Assembly: GCA_946002345.1 (NCBI GenBank)
Contig: CAMFZA010000003.1
Span: 1 to 20,046, forward strand
Origin: an uncultured Phascolarctobacterium sp.
Lineage (GTDB): Bacteria; Bacillota; Negativicutes; Acidaminococcales; Acidaminococcaceae
Direction of reading: 5' to 3'
Length of the DNA stretch: 20,046 bases
Both the position numbers and the translations under genes were made by a program. The notes beneath the pieces are model-generated. The model did no database searches. It was not told where the DNA came from and saw only the letters and a program-made list of their open reading frames with translations. Below are positions 9,284 to 17,241 of this stretch, one piece after another (within the stretch, counting starts at the first letter, position 1; the number at the start of each line of letters is the position of its first letter).

Positions 9284-10074
9284 GTAACGAGTTTGCGCTT
9301 GTTTTTCCTGATGCTCGAATAATGTTTCACGTGAAACGTCAGGCTGATGAGCAGGAAGGCTGTGGTAAAGCACAGCAGCAAGGTGCTACAATGTTTCACA
9401 TGAAACATCAGCCTCAATATAGCTTGCTTTTAGCAGGTGGTAGAAAACCAGACAAAATTTGGCTGCAAAAGCTTGCTCAGGCTAACAATTTTACTGTTTA
9501 TTGTGCTGACAAGGGTGTTGATTATGCTTTAGCGGCGCAATTGGTGCCCAAGCTGGTTGTGGGCGATTGTGATAGCAGCTCACCTACCCTTTATGATAGG
9601 GCACAGGAATTGGGAGCAACGCTGGAGCTGCATCCACCTGCCAAGGATGACACTGATTTGCAGCTTTTGTTAGCAAAATTGCCAGAGCAAGACCTAATTG
9701 CTACAGGCATTTGGGGAGGTCGCTTTGACCACCTTTTTAGTAATGTCTATTCCCTACTAGCCTTTAAGGAACAGCGTCACTGCCAGGTGATCCTGGCAGA
9801 TGCAGAGGAGTTCATGCTTCTGCTCACTTCCGAGGATGTGGTGGAGGTAGAGCTGGCTGATGTCGCAAATGTGCAGGCTCTTTCCCTACTACCTTTAGCA
9901 CAAAATAGTATGGTAAGCATCGAGGGGGTGCGCTGGCCCTTGGAAAAGGCTGTGCTGAAACAAGAAAGACCTTACGCCATTAGCAACGAAATTATCAAAA
10001 AGCAAATAAAGTGTACTTGTCATTTGGGAAAGGTTGGCCTTTATATACATTGGCAAAATGGACAAGTAGAATAA
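9280..10074 (+). CDS. thiN: thiamine pyrophosphokinase, with parS-encoding N-terminal extension
   Basis: ThiN transfers pyrophosphate from ATP to thiamine, making the cofactor thiamine diphosphate. Family motifs are VVGDCDS (residues 93-99), KDDTDLQLLL (122-131) and GIWGGRFDHLFSN (143-155), all with the expected acidic and GRxDH residues. The catalytic body starts at about residue 47 (YSLLLAGG). The preceding 45 residues contain MFHVKR and MFHMKH, which are simply two parS sites in translation. I report ATG 9280 because it overlaps the previous stop (ATGA), implying coupled translation. ATG 9391, with AAGGTG at 9380-9385, would give a 228-residue protein closer to family size. The function is clear; the start is not. 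Confidence 0.9.
   Translation: MSNEFALVFPDARIMFHVKRQADEQEGCGKAQQQGATMFHMKHQPQYSLLLAGGRKPDKIWLQKLAQANNFTVYCADKGVDYALAAQLVPKLVVGDCDSSSPTLYDRAQELGATLELHPPAKDDTDLQLLLAKLPEQDLIATGIWGGRFDHLFSNVYSLLAFKEQRHCQVILADAEEFMLLLTSEDVVEVELADVANVQALSLLPLAQNSMVSIEGVRWPLEKAVLKQERPYAISNEIIKKQIKCTCHLGKVGLYIHWQNGQVE
9323..9338. promoter_or_regulatory. parS centromere site 1
   Basis: TGTTTCACGTGAAACG matches the Bacillota parS palindrome TGTTTCACGTGAAACA at 15 of 16 positions. Only the last base differs. ParB binds parS, spreads by CTP-driven sliding and loads SMC near the origin. The site lies about 5.9 kb to the right of the unwinding element, within the usual origin-proximal zone, and is read as codons MFHVKR of the thiN frame. 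Confidence 0.9.
9392..9407. promoter_or_regulatory. parS centromere site 2
   Basis: TGTTTCACATGAAACA matches parS at 15 of 16 positions, with a central G to A change. It starts 69 bp (23 codons) after site 1, so both are read in the same frame (MFHMKH). The central change may weaken ParB binding, though one-mismatch sites are functional in other species. It also overlaps the alternative thiN start at 9391. Confidence 0.8.
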
Positions 10075-10094
10075 CAATTGATGAGGGGATATAA

Positions 10095-10871
10095 TTGGAA
10101 AATTTTGTAGGGTCCTTGGACCATATGACAATCTTGTTTTTAATTGTGGCAGGCTTTATTTCTGCCTTTATTGATTCTACAGTTGGCGGTGGTGGCTTGA
10201 TCTCCACTCCTGCTCTACTGAGCCTGGGACTTCCTGTCCCCTACGCTTTAGGTACTAATAAGGTGGCAGCCTCTGTGGGAGCCTTCACCAGCGTTATCTC
10301 TTTTTGGAGAGCTGGTAAGATAAAAAAAGCAGCTCTAGCCCTCATGCCCTTATCCTTTCTTGGTTCTGCATTAGGTGCCTATGTTGTGTACCTGTTGCCA
10401 GAAAAGCTTATGAAAAATATCATCGTAGTGCTGTTGGTGGCAGTGGCAATTTACACCTATCGCCGTAAGGATTGGGGTGACACCGGTACTGTACAAAAGC
10501 TGGGCTTGCAGGCATTGATCGGTGCCTTTATTATGGCCTTTGGCATGGGCTTTTATGATGGATTTTTTGGACCTGGAACAGGTTCCTTTCTGATTTTTGG
10601 CTTTTTATATCTGGACTATGATTTTGTCACAGCTGCAGGCAATGCCAAGGCCTTAAACTTCGCTAGCGGTGTGGGCGCTCTGGTAGCCTTTGCCATGAGT
10701 GGGACCATAGTTTGGTCCTATGGTATTATTATGGCCTTGGCCATGATTGCAGGCGCAATTTGTGGCTCCCGATTGGCCATTAAAAAAGGTGCTTCCTATG
10801 TGCGTCCCTTGTATCTTCTGGTGACTACTCTTTTGATTGGCAAACAGGTTTATGAAATTCTGTTGAAATAA
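10095..10871 (+). CDS. TauE/SafE family sulfite exporter-like permease
   Basis: This 258-residue integral membrane protein contains the TauE/SafE pattern: an N-terminal helix ending in DSTVGGGGLISTPALLSLG, ALGTNKVAASVGAF shortly after, and a second-half repeat GFYDGFFGPGTGSFLIFGF with GNAKALNFASG. About eight membrane segments are visible. Relatives are proposed to move sulfite, organosulfonates or other small anions. The substrate cannot be read from sequence. Translation starts at TTG 10095, chosen for the GAGGGG ribosome site at 10083-10088. It lies 20 nt after thiN and probably shares its transcript. Confidence 0.88.
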   Translation: MENFVGSLDHMTILFLIVAGFISAFIDSTVGGGGLISTPALLSLGLPVPYALGTNKVAASVGAFTSVISFWRAGKIKKAALALMPLSFLGSALGAYVVYLLPEKLMKNIIVVLLVAVAIYTYRRKDWGDTGTVQKLGLQALIGAFIMAFGMGFYDGFFGPGTGSFLIFGFLYLDYDFVTAAGNAKALNFASGVGALVAFAMSGTIVWSYGIIMALAMIAGAICGSRLAIKKGASYVRPLYLLVTTLLIGKQVYEILLK

Positions 10872-10942
10872 AATTTTCCGCTAAAAAGTAAAAGCTTAAA
10901 GAATAATAGTAAATAGCTTATGTTGGAAAGAAAGGTGATTGA

Positions 10943-13387
10943 ATGGATAATTTAGAGACTACTACTGGTAAGGTTTTACCAGTGTATATCGAAGAGGAAA
11001 TGCAAAAATCCTATATTGATTATGCCATGAGTGTTATTATCCAACGTGCTTTACCTGATGTGCGCGATGGCTTGAAGCCGGTACACCGCCGCATTCTGTA
11101 TGCTATGCAGGAAGCCGGCATGAATCCCACCAAGCCCTATAAAAAATCCGCACGTATTGTCGGTGAAGTTTTAGGTAAATATCATCCCCATGGTGATAGC
11201 TCCGTTTACGATGCCATTGTGCGTATGGCACAGGACTTTTCTACCCGCTATTTAATGGTGGATGGTCATGGTAACTTTGGCTCCATAGATGGGGATAGTC
11301 CTGCAGCTATGCGTTATACAGAGGTGCGCATGGCTAAAATTTCTGGGGCCATGCTGGAGGACATTGAAAAGGATACAGTAGAATTTGTACCTAACTATGA
11401 TGAATCCCTGAAGGAGCCCTCTGTGCTACCCTCCAAGGTACCTGCTCTGTTAATCAATGGTAGCGCGGGTATTGCTGTTGGTATGGCTACCAATATTCCT
11501 CCACATAATTTGTGCGAGGTTGTAAATGGTCTGGTAATGCTCATCGATAATCCCGATGTGGAGATTCCACAACTGATGACTGCTATTAAGGGACCTGACT
11601 TCCCTACCGGTGCCTGCATTTTGGGCAAGGAGGGCATTAATAATGCTTATACCACCGGACGTGGTGTAATCAAAATCAGAGCTAAAGCAGAAATCGAGCC
11701 TGCCAATAAGGGTAAGCATAATATTATTATTTCTGAAATTCCTTATCAGGTTAATAAGGCTAATTTAATTAAGGATATAGCTCAATTAGTTAAGGATGGT
11801 GCTATTGAAGGCATTACCCATATTGATGATTATTCCAACCTAAAACATGGCATTCGTATTGTTATAGAGCTGAAGAGTGATGCAGTTCCTGATGTGGTTT
11901 TGAACCAGTTGTATAAGCACACTGCTCTGCAAAGCTCCTTTGGTATCATTATGCTGGCTTTGGTAAATGGTCAGCCTCGCATTTTAAATCTGAAGCAGAT
12001 ACTGGAATACTATTTAGCTCACCAAAAGGATGTTATTACTCGTCGTTCCCGCTACGAGCTGGGCAAGGCTAAGGATAGAGCACACATTTTAGAGGGCTTA
12101 AAGATTGCTCTTGATAATCTGGATGCAGTAATTAGTACCATTCGTAGCAGTGCCACTGCGGATATAGCCCGCACCAGTTTGATGGGGCGCTTCAGCCTAA
12201 GCCAACGTCAGGCTCAGGCCATTTTGGATATGCGTTTACAACGTTTAACAGGCTTGGAGCGTAAAAAGATTGACGATGAATATGTCGATGTTTTGGAAAC
12301 CATCGATTGGTTAGAAAGCGTACTGGCTGACGAGCACAAGGTTATGAACATCATTAAAGAGGATCTGCTGGAAATGAAGAAAAAGTTCGGTGATGAGCGC
12401 CGTACGGAAATTTCTCATGATACCTCGGAAATGGATGTGGAGGACCTTATTGCCGAGGAGGATATTGTAGTTACCATTAGTCACCAGGGCTATATTAAAC
12501 GCCAAACTTTGGATACCTTCCGCAACCAAAAGCGTGGTGGCATGGGCAAAACAGGTGGCAGTGGCAAGAAGGAGGATTGCGCCGAGCATCTCTTCCTCTC
12601 CACCACTCACCATAATATTTTGTTCTTTACCAATAAGGGACGTGTTTATCGTCAAAAGGGCTACGAAATTCCGGAAGCAGGACGTACTGCCAAGGGTACT
12701 GCCATTATCAATCTGTTGCCCTTGGAGCAGGGAGAAAAGATTACTGCGGTTATTCCTGTGAAGGAATTTGTGGATGAGCAATACATGTTTATGGCAACCA
12801 ATAAGGGCACTGTCAAGAAGACCAATTTGAAGGATTTGGAGAGCGCTCGTAAAATTGGCCTTGTAGCTATCAATCTAGACGATACTGAGGACCTGATTGG
12901 TGTAGAGCTCACTGATGGTAATAGCGAAATTATCCTGGCTACCCGCAATGGTATTGCCATTCGCTTTGATGAGCAGGATGTGCGCTCCATGGGGCGTACT
13001 GCTCACGGCGTAAGGGGTATTTCCCTAAATTATGGTGACGAGGTTGTGGCCATGGATAGCGTGCCCAACGAGGATTATGAGGTGCTTACAGCTACTGAAT
13101 TTGGCATGGGCAAGCGTACGGCAGTTAGCGAGTATCGTAAGCAGACTCGCGGTGGTAAGGGCATCATCAATATCAAGATCACCGAAAGAACTGGTCTTGT
13201 AGTTGGCATGAAGGTTATTAATCCTGCCCAGGAGATTATGATGATTACAGCCGGTGGTATTATTATTCGCATTGATGTGGACAGCATTTCCCAATATGGA
13301 CGCAATGCACAGGGCGTAAAGCTGATGACTTTAAGCGAAAACGATAAGGTAGTATCTTTGGCAACCATTCATCATGAGGAAGAATAG
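10943..13387 (+). CDS. gyrA: DNA gyrase subunit A
   Basis: GyrA cuts and rejoins DNA in gyrase and wraps DNA through its C-terminal domain. The 814-residue protein has the catalytic tyrosine Y125 in [10 protein letters not shown]. Its quinolone-determining block [15 protein letters not shown] has Ser86 and Asp90 at the positions of E. coli Ser83 and Asp87, the susceptible-type residues. The GyrA box is QKRGGMG at residues 529-535 (consensus QRRGGKG), consistent with gyrase rather than topoisomerase IV. The ATG follows AAAGGTGA (10931-10938). It is 71 nt after the TauE gene and is followed by a hairpin at 13452-13480. Confidence 0.98.
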   Translation: MDNLETTTGKVLPVYIEEEMQKSYIDYAMSVIIQRALPDVRDGLKPVHRRILYAMQEAGMNPTKPYKKSARIVGEVLGKYHPHGDSSVYDAIVRMAQDFSTRYLMVDGHGNFGSIDGDSPAAMRYTEVRMAKISGAMLEDIEKDTVEFVPNYDESLKEPSVLPSKVPALLINGSAGIAVGMATNIPPHNLCEVVNGLVMLIDNPDVEIPQLMTAIKGPDFPTGACILGKEGINNAYTTGRGVIKIRAKAEIEPANKGKHNIIISEIPYQVNKANLIKDIAQLVKDGAIEGITHIDDYSNLKHGIRIVIELKSDAVPDVVLNQLYKHTALQSSFGIIMLALVNGQPRILNLKQILEYYLAHQKDVITRRSRYELGKAKDRAHILEGLKIALDNLDAVISTIRSSATADIARTSLMGRFSLSQRQAQAILDMRLQRLTGLERKKIDDEYVDVLETIDWLESVLADEHKVMNIIKEDLLEMKKKFGDERRTEISHDTSEMDVEDLIAEEDIVVTISHQGYIKRQTLDTFRNQKRGGMGKTGGSGKKEDCAEHLFLSTTHHNILFFTNKGRVYRQKGYEIPEAGRTAKGTAIINLLPLEQGEKITAVIPVKEFVDEQYMFMATNKGTVKKTNLKDLESARKIGLVAINLDDTEDLIGVELTDGNSEIILATRNGIAIRFDEQDVRSMGRTAHGVRGISLNYGDEVVAMDSVPNEDYEVLTATEFGMGKRTAVSEYRKQTRGGKGIINIKITERTGLVVGMKVINPAQEIMMITAGGIIIRIDVDSISQYGRNAQGVKLMTLSENDKVVSLATIHHEEE

Positions 13388-13451
13388 GCATTGTTTTCTC
13401 CAATTTAGGTGTTGGTTTTGTTAAGGCTTTAAAAATATGCTCTTAAACTAA

Positions 13452-13480
13452 AAAGGCGTTCCCCTTGAGGGAGCGCCTTT
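13452..13480 (+). terminator. terminator-like hairpin after gyrA
   Basis: AAAGGCGTTCCC pairs with GGGAGCGCCTTT around a 5-nt loop (CTTGA), giving a 12-bp stem with one G-U pair. On the plus strand only three T follow within the stem end, then CCC, so termination may be partial. The A-run on the left would make it a better terminator on the minus strand, where no gene is present. The MATE gene begins 38 nt downstream. Confidence 0.7.
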
Positions 13481-13518
13481 CCCTATGAGTAGACTTGAGA
13501 TAAAGGATATGTAAGCCT

Positions 13519-14859
13519 ATGCAAGGTTTCTTTAGTAAAGACAATAAAAAATATTTATCTATCGCCATGCCCGCGGCTCTAGAGGGAATCTTTATGACTG
13601 TTTTGCAGGCGGCAGACCTGGTAATGGTGGGTGCCTTGGGTTCCTCGGCTATTGCTGCTGTAAGCATTTTTATGCCCTTACGCTTGGTTTTACTTACCTT
13701 CGCCCGTTCCCTAGCCTCCTCTATCACTATTCTTACGGCTGGAAAATTTGGTGCCGGTGATGAGGATGGCATTAAGGCTCTGCTGCGTCAATCCTTTACG
13801 ATAACGCTTCTTGTGATGGGGATTTTACACATAGGCTTTTTCTGCTGCTTTAAGGAGCTGGTGCTGCTTATGGGAGCCCAAGCAGATTACGTGCAGCTAG
13901 CAGTTGATTATGGCTTAATTGCTACCATTGCTGTATTTATATCCTGTCTATCCTTATCCGTGCAGGCTATTCAGTTGGGAATTGGCCAGACATCGGTAAT
14001 TATGAAAAGTAATGTGGCAGGAAATATTGTAAATATCTGTTGCAATTATGTTTTTATAACCGGTATAGGCTCCTTTTCTGGCTGGGGTGTGAAGGGAGCT
14101 GCTCTGGGAACAATAGTAGGCTCACTTGTGACCTTGGGGATAACGCTGTGGATTATGGTACAAAATAGAAAGTATACCCAAGGGCTGTGGCAGCTTCCTA
14201 ATAAAAAGTTTTGGCAAGAGTTTAAGCCAATTTTTAGTGGTATTTTTAGTGAGTTGGGAGCCGAACGGATTGGCATGGTCATTTATGCACGTATTACGGC
14301 AGATTTAGGTACTCTGGCCTTTGCAGTGCACTCCATTTGCTATAACATTAGTGATTTTGGCTTTGACTTTATTTTTGGCTTTGCCAAGGCCAATATGGTG
14401 TTAGCTGGACAAGCATGTGGAAAAAAGAATTATGCTGAATGGTGCAGGTTTAGGCGTATTGGTTTGCAATGGGGCGCTATTTTAGCAACCATCTTCGGTC
14501 TCGTGATCCACATCTTTTGGGAAGAAATCTTTACACTCTATAACAAGGATGCACAAGCTCTAGCTTTAAGCTATACTGTAATGCTCATGGTGGCCTGGCA
14601 TTTTTATCTTACATCCCAAACTCTAATTACAGGCAGCATTCTGCGTGGTAGCGGTAAAACAACCATTGTAGCTGCTCTTTCCTTTGTATTGATTACGATT
14701 TTGAGACCCTTGATGACGGCAGTGGCAGTATATTATTTAGATTGGGGTATTGTGGGAGTATGGGTGGCCATATGTCTGGACCAAATTTTGCGCTCAGGCT
14801 GCTTTACCTATATTCTTTATCAAATTAAAGCATTACCTACTATGCCTGCTAAAGCATAA
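13519..14859 (+). CDS. MATE family efflux transporter
   Basis: The 446-residue product has about twelve hydrophobic segments in two similar halves, starting with IAMPAALEGIFMTVLQAADLVMVGALGSSAIAAV. That is the typical MATE opening, in which Na+- or H+-coupled transporters export drugs or other organic cations. The second half contains LTSQTLITGSILRGSGKT, also typical. The substrate is unknown. AAAGGA at 13502-13507 lies 11 nt before the ATG. It is separated from gyrA by a hairpin and ends at a strong shared terminator, so it may be its own unit or a read-through partner of gyrA. Confidence 0.92.
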   Translation: MQGFFSKDNKKYLSIAMPAALEGIFMTVLQAADLVMVGALGSSAIAAVSIFMPLRLVLLTFARSLASSITILTAGKFGAGDEDGIKALLRQSFTITLLVMGILHIGFFCCFKELVLLMGAQADYVQLAVDYGLIATIAVFISCLSLSVQAIQLGIGQTSVIMKSNVAGNIVNICCNYVFITGIGSFSGWGVKGAALGTIVGSLVTLGITLWIMVQNRKYTQGLWQLPNKKFWQEFKPIFSGIFSELGAERIGMVIYARITADLGTLAFAVHSICYNISDFGFDFIFGFAKANMVLAGQACGKKNYAEWCRFRRIGLQWGAILATIFGLVIHIFWEEIFTLYNKDAQALALSYTVMLMVAWHFYLTSQTLITGSILRGSGKTTIVAALSFVLITILRPLMTAVAVYYLDWGIVGVWVAICLDQILRSGCFTYILYQIKALPTMPAKA

Positions 14860-14897
14860 AAAAGCGTTCCTCCTCAAGCTAGGAGAAACGCTTTTTT
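14858..14897. terminator. bidirectional intrinsic terminator
   Basis: A 17-bp stem (14858-14874 with 14881-14897, one internal mismatch) begins with six A and ends with six T around the loop CAAGCT. It overlaps the stop codon of the MATE gene and lies 4 nt from the stop of the convergent gene at 14902. It can serve as the terminator for both. Confidence 0.92.
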
Positions 14898-14901
14898 ATT
14901 A

Positions 14902-15453
14902 TTACCAGCCTATGCCTATCCATGGACCGTGGTGGTGTCCCCCACCAATACCAATGCCGATACCAATGGGAAAACTGTCTCCTCTACGACTGGCTTTTTC
15001 TCTTTGCATTTTCATAAACCAGAAACGATAGATCTTAGTACCGTTTTCCAAGGTGCGGGGCTGGTCCACATCGGTGATAATTTTATAGCCGTTGAAATTA
15101 TAATTATCCTCCTCATAATCTAAAAGCATTCTGCTCATTTGTTCATAAGTAGCTTTATTGGTGGTATAAAGGCGTAGCATTTCCGTATTAGGGAGGCTGA
15201 TGATAAGCTGTTTACGGAGAGAGCGATCCTTAGCGGTTCCCTGATAAACATGAACATGGTCTTCCTTTAGCTTAATATAGAGCAAATCCTCGCTGATATC
15301 CTTATTAGCGAAGTCATGCTCCATTGCTCTTTCACTAAGAACAGCTATGGGCTGCGGTGCTTCTGTAGCTTTATTTTGTTGCTTTGTCTTGGCAAAGGCT
15401 GGTAGGCATAAGAATAACAGCAATACTAATATTACTAAAATAGACTTGCGCAT
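14902..15453 (-). CDS. exported protein of unknown function with Gly/Ile/His-rich tail
   Basis: I do not recognise this 183-residue protein. It starts with a clear signal peptide (MRKSILVILVLLLFLCLPAFA, likely cleaved after A21), so it is exported. The mature part has a mixed alpha/beta look (LLYIKLKEDHVHVYQGT, LRKQLIISLPNTEMLRLY, IYRFWFMKMQ). The last 22 residues are an alternating Gly-Ile run with GGGHHHGPW, which could bind metal or associate with the surface. It runs opposite to its neighbours and to the replication fork. An AAGGGAG ribosome site precedes the ATG. Not a lipoprotein: I see no lipobox cysteine at the cleavage site. Confidence 0.8.
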   Translation of the reverse strand: MRKSILVILVLLLFLCLPAFAKTKQQNKATEAPQPIAVLSERAMEHDFANKDISEDLLYIKLKEDHVHVYQGTAKDRSLRKQLIISLPNTEMLRLYTTNKATYEQMSRMLLDYEEDNYNFNGYKIITDVDQPRTLENGTKIYRFWFMKMQREKASRRGDSFPIGIGIGIGGGHHHGPWIGIGW

Positions 15454-15637
15454 CTTTGCATCTCCCTTCTGTAACGCTCAAGAAAGATAAGTACGTTCTC
15501 ACAATGGTACAGAGAATTTCTATCTTATATGTTATCATAGATTCGGAAAAAGATTAATGGAGTTTTGGAAAATAATCCTCAGAAAGAAGTCTTTATAGAA
15601 GCTTGTTTTAGGTATAGATAGAGCATGTGGTGACAAT

Positions 15638-15657
15638 TTTGTCCCACAAGGGACAAA
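15638..15657. repeat. palindrome upstream of redox operon promoter
   Basis: TTTGTCCC ACAA GGGACAAA is a perfect 8-bp inverted repeat with a 4-bp centre, located 27 bp before the -35 box of the 15776 operon. It lies between two divergent genes, where no transcript needs terminating. A regulator-binding site is therefore likelier than a terminator, although T follows it on both strands. I cannot name the regulator. Confidence 0.6.
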
Positions 15658-15684
15658 TTTTGGTAAAAACTTGAAAAAATATAC

Positions 15685-15713
15685 TTGAAACTGCCCTTGG
15701 ATAGTTCTATTTT
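15685..15713 (+). promoter_or_regulatory. promoter of the FAD/Fe-S redox operon
   Basis: TTGAAA (15685-15690), a 17-nt spacer and TATTTT (15708-15713) give a moderate sigma-A promoter. It would start near 15720, leaving a leader of about 56 nt before ATG 15776. The weak -10 fits a promoter that needs regulation. Palindromes lie on both sides. Confidence 0.55.
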
Positions 15714-15741
15714 TGACGATTTTGTGATAAAATTGAGGTGT

Positions 15742-15757
15742 AATTTTCAAGAAAATT
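15742..15757. repeat. palindrome in redox operon leader
   Basis: AATTTTC AA GAAAATT is a perfect 7-bp inverted repeat with a 2-bp centre, about 22-38 nt after the predicted start and just before the ribosome site (15762-15770). A repressor bound here would block elongation. Its AT-rich arms make it a weak RNA hairpin, so a protein site is the likelier reading. Confidence 0.5.
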
Positions 15758-15775
15758 CGGCAAGGAAGTGACAGA

Positions 15776-17239
15776 ATGGAATTTGTAAAATCCGCTGATG
15801 TAGTCGTTATTGGTGGCGGCATTGTGGGTACTGCTATTTTGCGTGAGCTTTCCAAGTATGACCTAAAATGCGTACTGGTTGAGAAAGAGCCGGACGTGGC
15901 TTTGGGCACTACTAAAGCTAACAGTGCTATTCTTCATGCAGGCTTCGATGCTCCTACTGGCAGCCTGAAGGCTATTACTAACGTGCGTGGTAATAAGCTG
16001 TATCATGAGTTGGAGCATGAACTGGACCTGGATATTAAATGGACTGGTTCCTTGGTTGCTGCAACCACCGATGAGGAAATGCAGACTTTGCAAGAGCTGA
16101 TGGCTCGTGGTCGCAAAAATGGCGTAGAAGGCCTGCAAATTTTGAGCCACGACGAGGTTGTGGAGCAAGAGCCTAACCTGACCAGTGTTAAGGGCGCTTT
16201 GTGGGCTCCTAGCGCAGGCGTATGCTGGCCCTTTGGCGCTGCTATCGCCTTTGCAGAGTGTGCTGTGCAAAATGGCGCTGAGGTTATCCGTGATTGCAAG
16301 GTTTTGGGCTTCGTTAAAGAAGATGGCAAAATCACCGGTGTAGAAACCTCTAAGGGCGTTATTGCCGCTAAATATGTTGTAAACGCTGCCGGTCTTTATG
16401 CAGATGAGATTGCTAAATTGGCTGGTGATGACACCTTTACTATTACTCCGCGTAAGGGCGAATACATTCTTTTTGATAAAACTGCTTGCAATAGCTTGGT
16501 TTATGGCGTGGTGTTCCCCTGCCCCACCAAGAAATCCAAGGGTATTCTCGTATGCACTACCACCCATGGTAATACCTTCATCGGTCCCAATGCCAATGAA
16601 CAGGATTCCAAGGAAGATTTGGCAGTTACCACTAATGGTATGAATGAAATTATGGCATCTGCTCGTAAGCTGATTCCTAATCTGCCCATGGGTGCTTCTA
16701 TTACTGAGTTTGCTGGCTTGCGTGCAGTTTCCAGCACTGGTGACTTTATCATCGGCCTCAGTGATAAGGTAGAAAATCTGTATAATGCTGCTGGTATGCA
16801 ATCCCCCGGTCTCACTGCTGCTCCTGCGGTTGGCGAACTGATTGGTAAGGAGATTGCTCGCGTAAGCGGCGCTGCTACTAAGGCTGATTTTAAGGCTGCT
16901 CTGCCTAAGAAGAAATCCTTTGTACGCATGACTCCCTCCGAGCAAGCTGCCAAGATTGCTGAGAATAAGCTTTATGGCCGTGTAATCTGCCGTTGCGAAA
17001 CTGTAACCGAGGGTGAAATTGTGGAAGCAATCAAATCCCCTGTTGGCGCTCGTACTGTGGACGGTGTAAAACGTCGCACTCGCGCAGGTATGGGTCGTTG
17101 CCAAGGCGGCTTCTGTGGTCCCCGTGTAACGCAAATTTTGGCTCGTGAGTTGAATATCTCCATTCCTGAGGTACTCAAGGAGCGTGCTGATTCCAATATG
17201 TTCTATGAAAAATATCCGGTTGACGGCGGGGAGGAATAA
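15776..17239 (+). CDS. NAD(P)/FAD-dependent oxidoreductase with BFD-type [2Fe-2S] domain (GlpA-like)
   Basis: This 487-residue flavoprotein opens with an FAD-binding Rossmann motif (GGGIVG, residues 13-18) and ends with a BFD-like iron-sulfur motif C405-X-C407-X34-C442-X4-C447. This architecture matches the catalytic subunit of anaerobic glycerol-3-phosphate dehydrogenase (GlpA) and related GlpO-type enzymes, which oxidise glycerol 3-phosphate to dihydroxyacetone phosphate. It leads a three-gene unit with a second FAD protein (2 nt away) and a DUF1667 protein. No glycerol kinase or facilitator gene is in the window, so glycerol use is not proven. The ribosome site is AAGGAAGTG (15762-15770). 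It could instead act on another 2-hydroxy acid. Confidence 0.87.
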   Translation: MEFVKSADVVVIGGGIVGTAILRELSKYDLKCVLVEKEPDVALGTTKANSAILHAGFDAPTGSLKAITNVRGNKLYHELEHELDLDIKWTGSLVAATTDEEMQTLQELMARGRKNGVEGLQILSHDEVVEQEPNLTSVKGALWAPSAGVCWPFGAAIAFAECAVQNGAEVIRDCKVLGFVKEDGKITGVETSKGVIAAKYVVNAAGLYADEIAKLAGDDTFTITPRKGEYILFDKTACNSLVYGVVFPCPTKKSKGILVCTTTHGNTFIGPNANEQDSKEDLAVTTNGMNEIMASARKLIPNLPMGASITEFAGLRAVSSTGDFIIGLSDKVENLYNAAGMQSPGLTAAPAVGELIGKEIARVSGAATKADFKAALPKKKSFVRMTPSEQAAKIAENKLYGRVICRCETVTEGEIVEAIKSPVGARTVDGVKRRTRAGMGRCQGGFCGPRVTQILARELNISIPEVLKERADSNMFYEKYPVDGGEE

Positions 17240-17241
17240 GT

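Noticed and set aside
11183..11222. Possible quinolone-resistance changes in gyrA.
   Set aside because: The block [10 protein letters not shown] keeps Ser and Asp at the two key positions, the susceptible-type residues.
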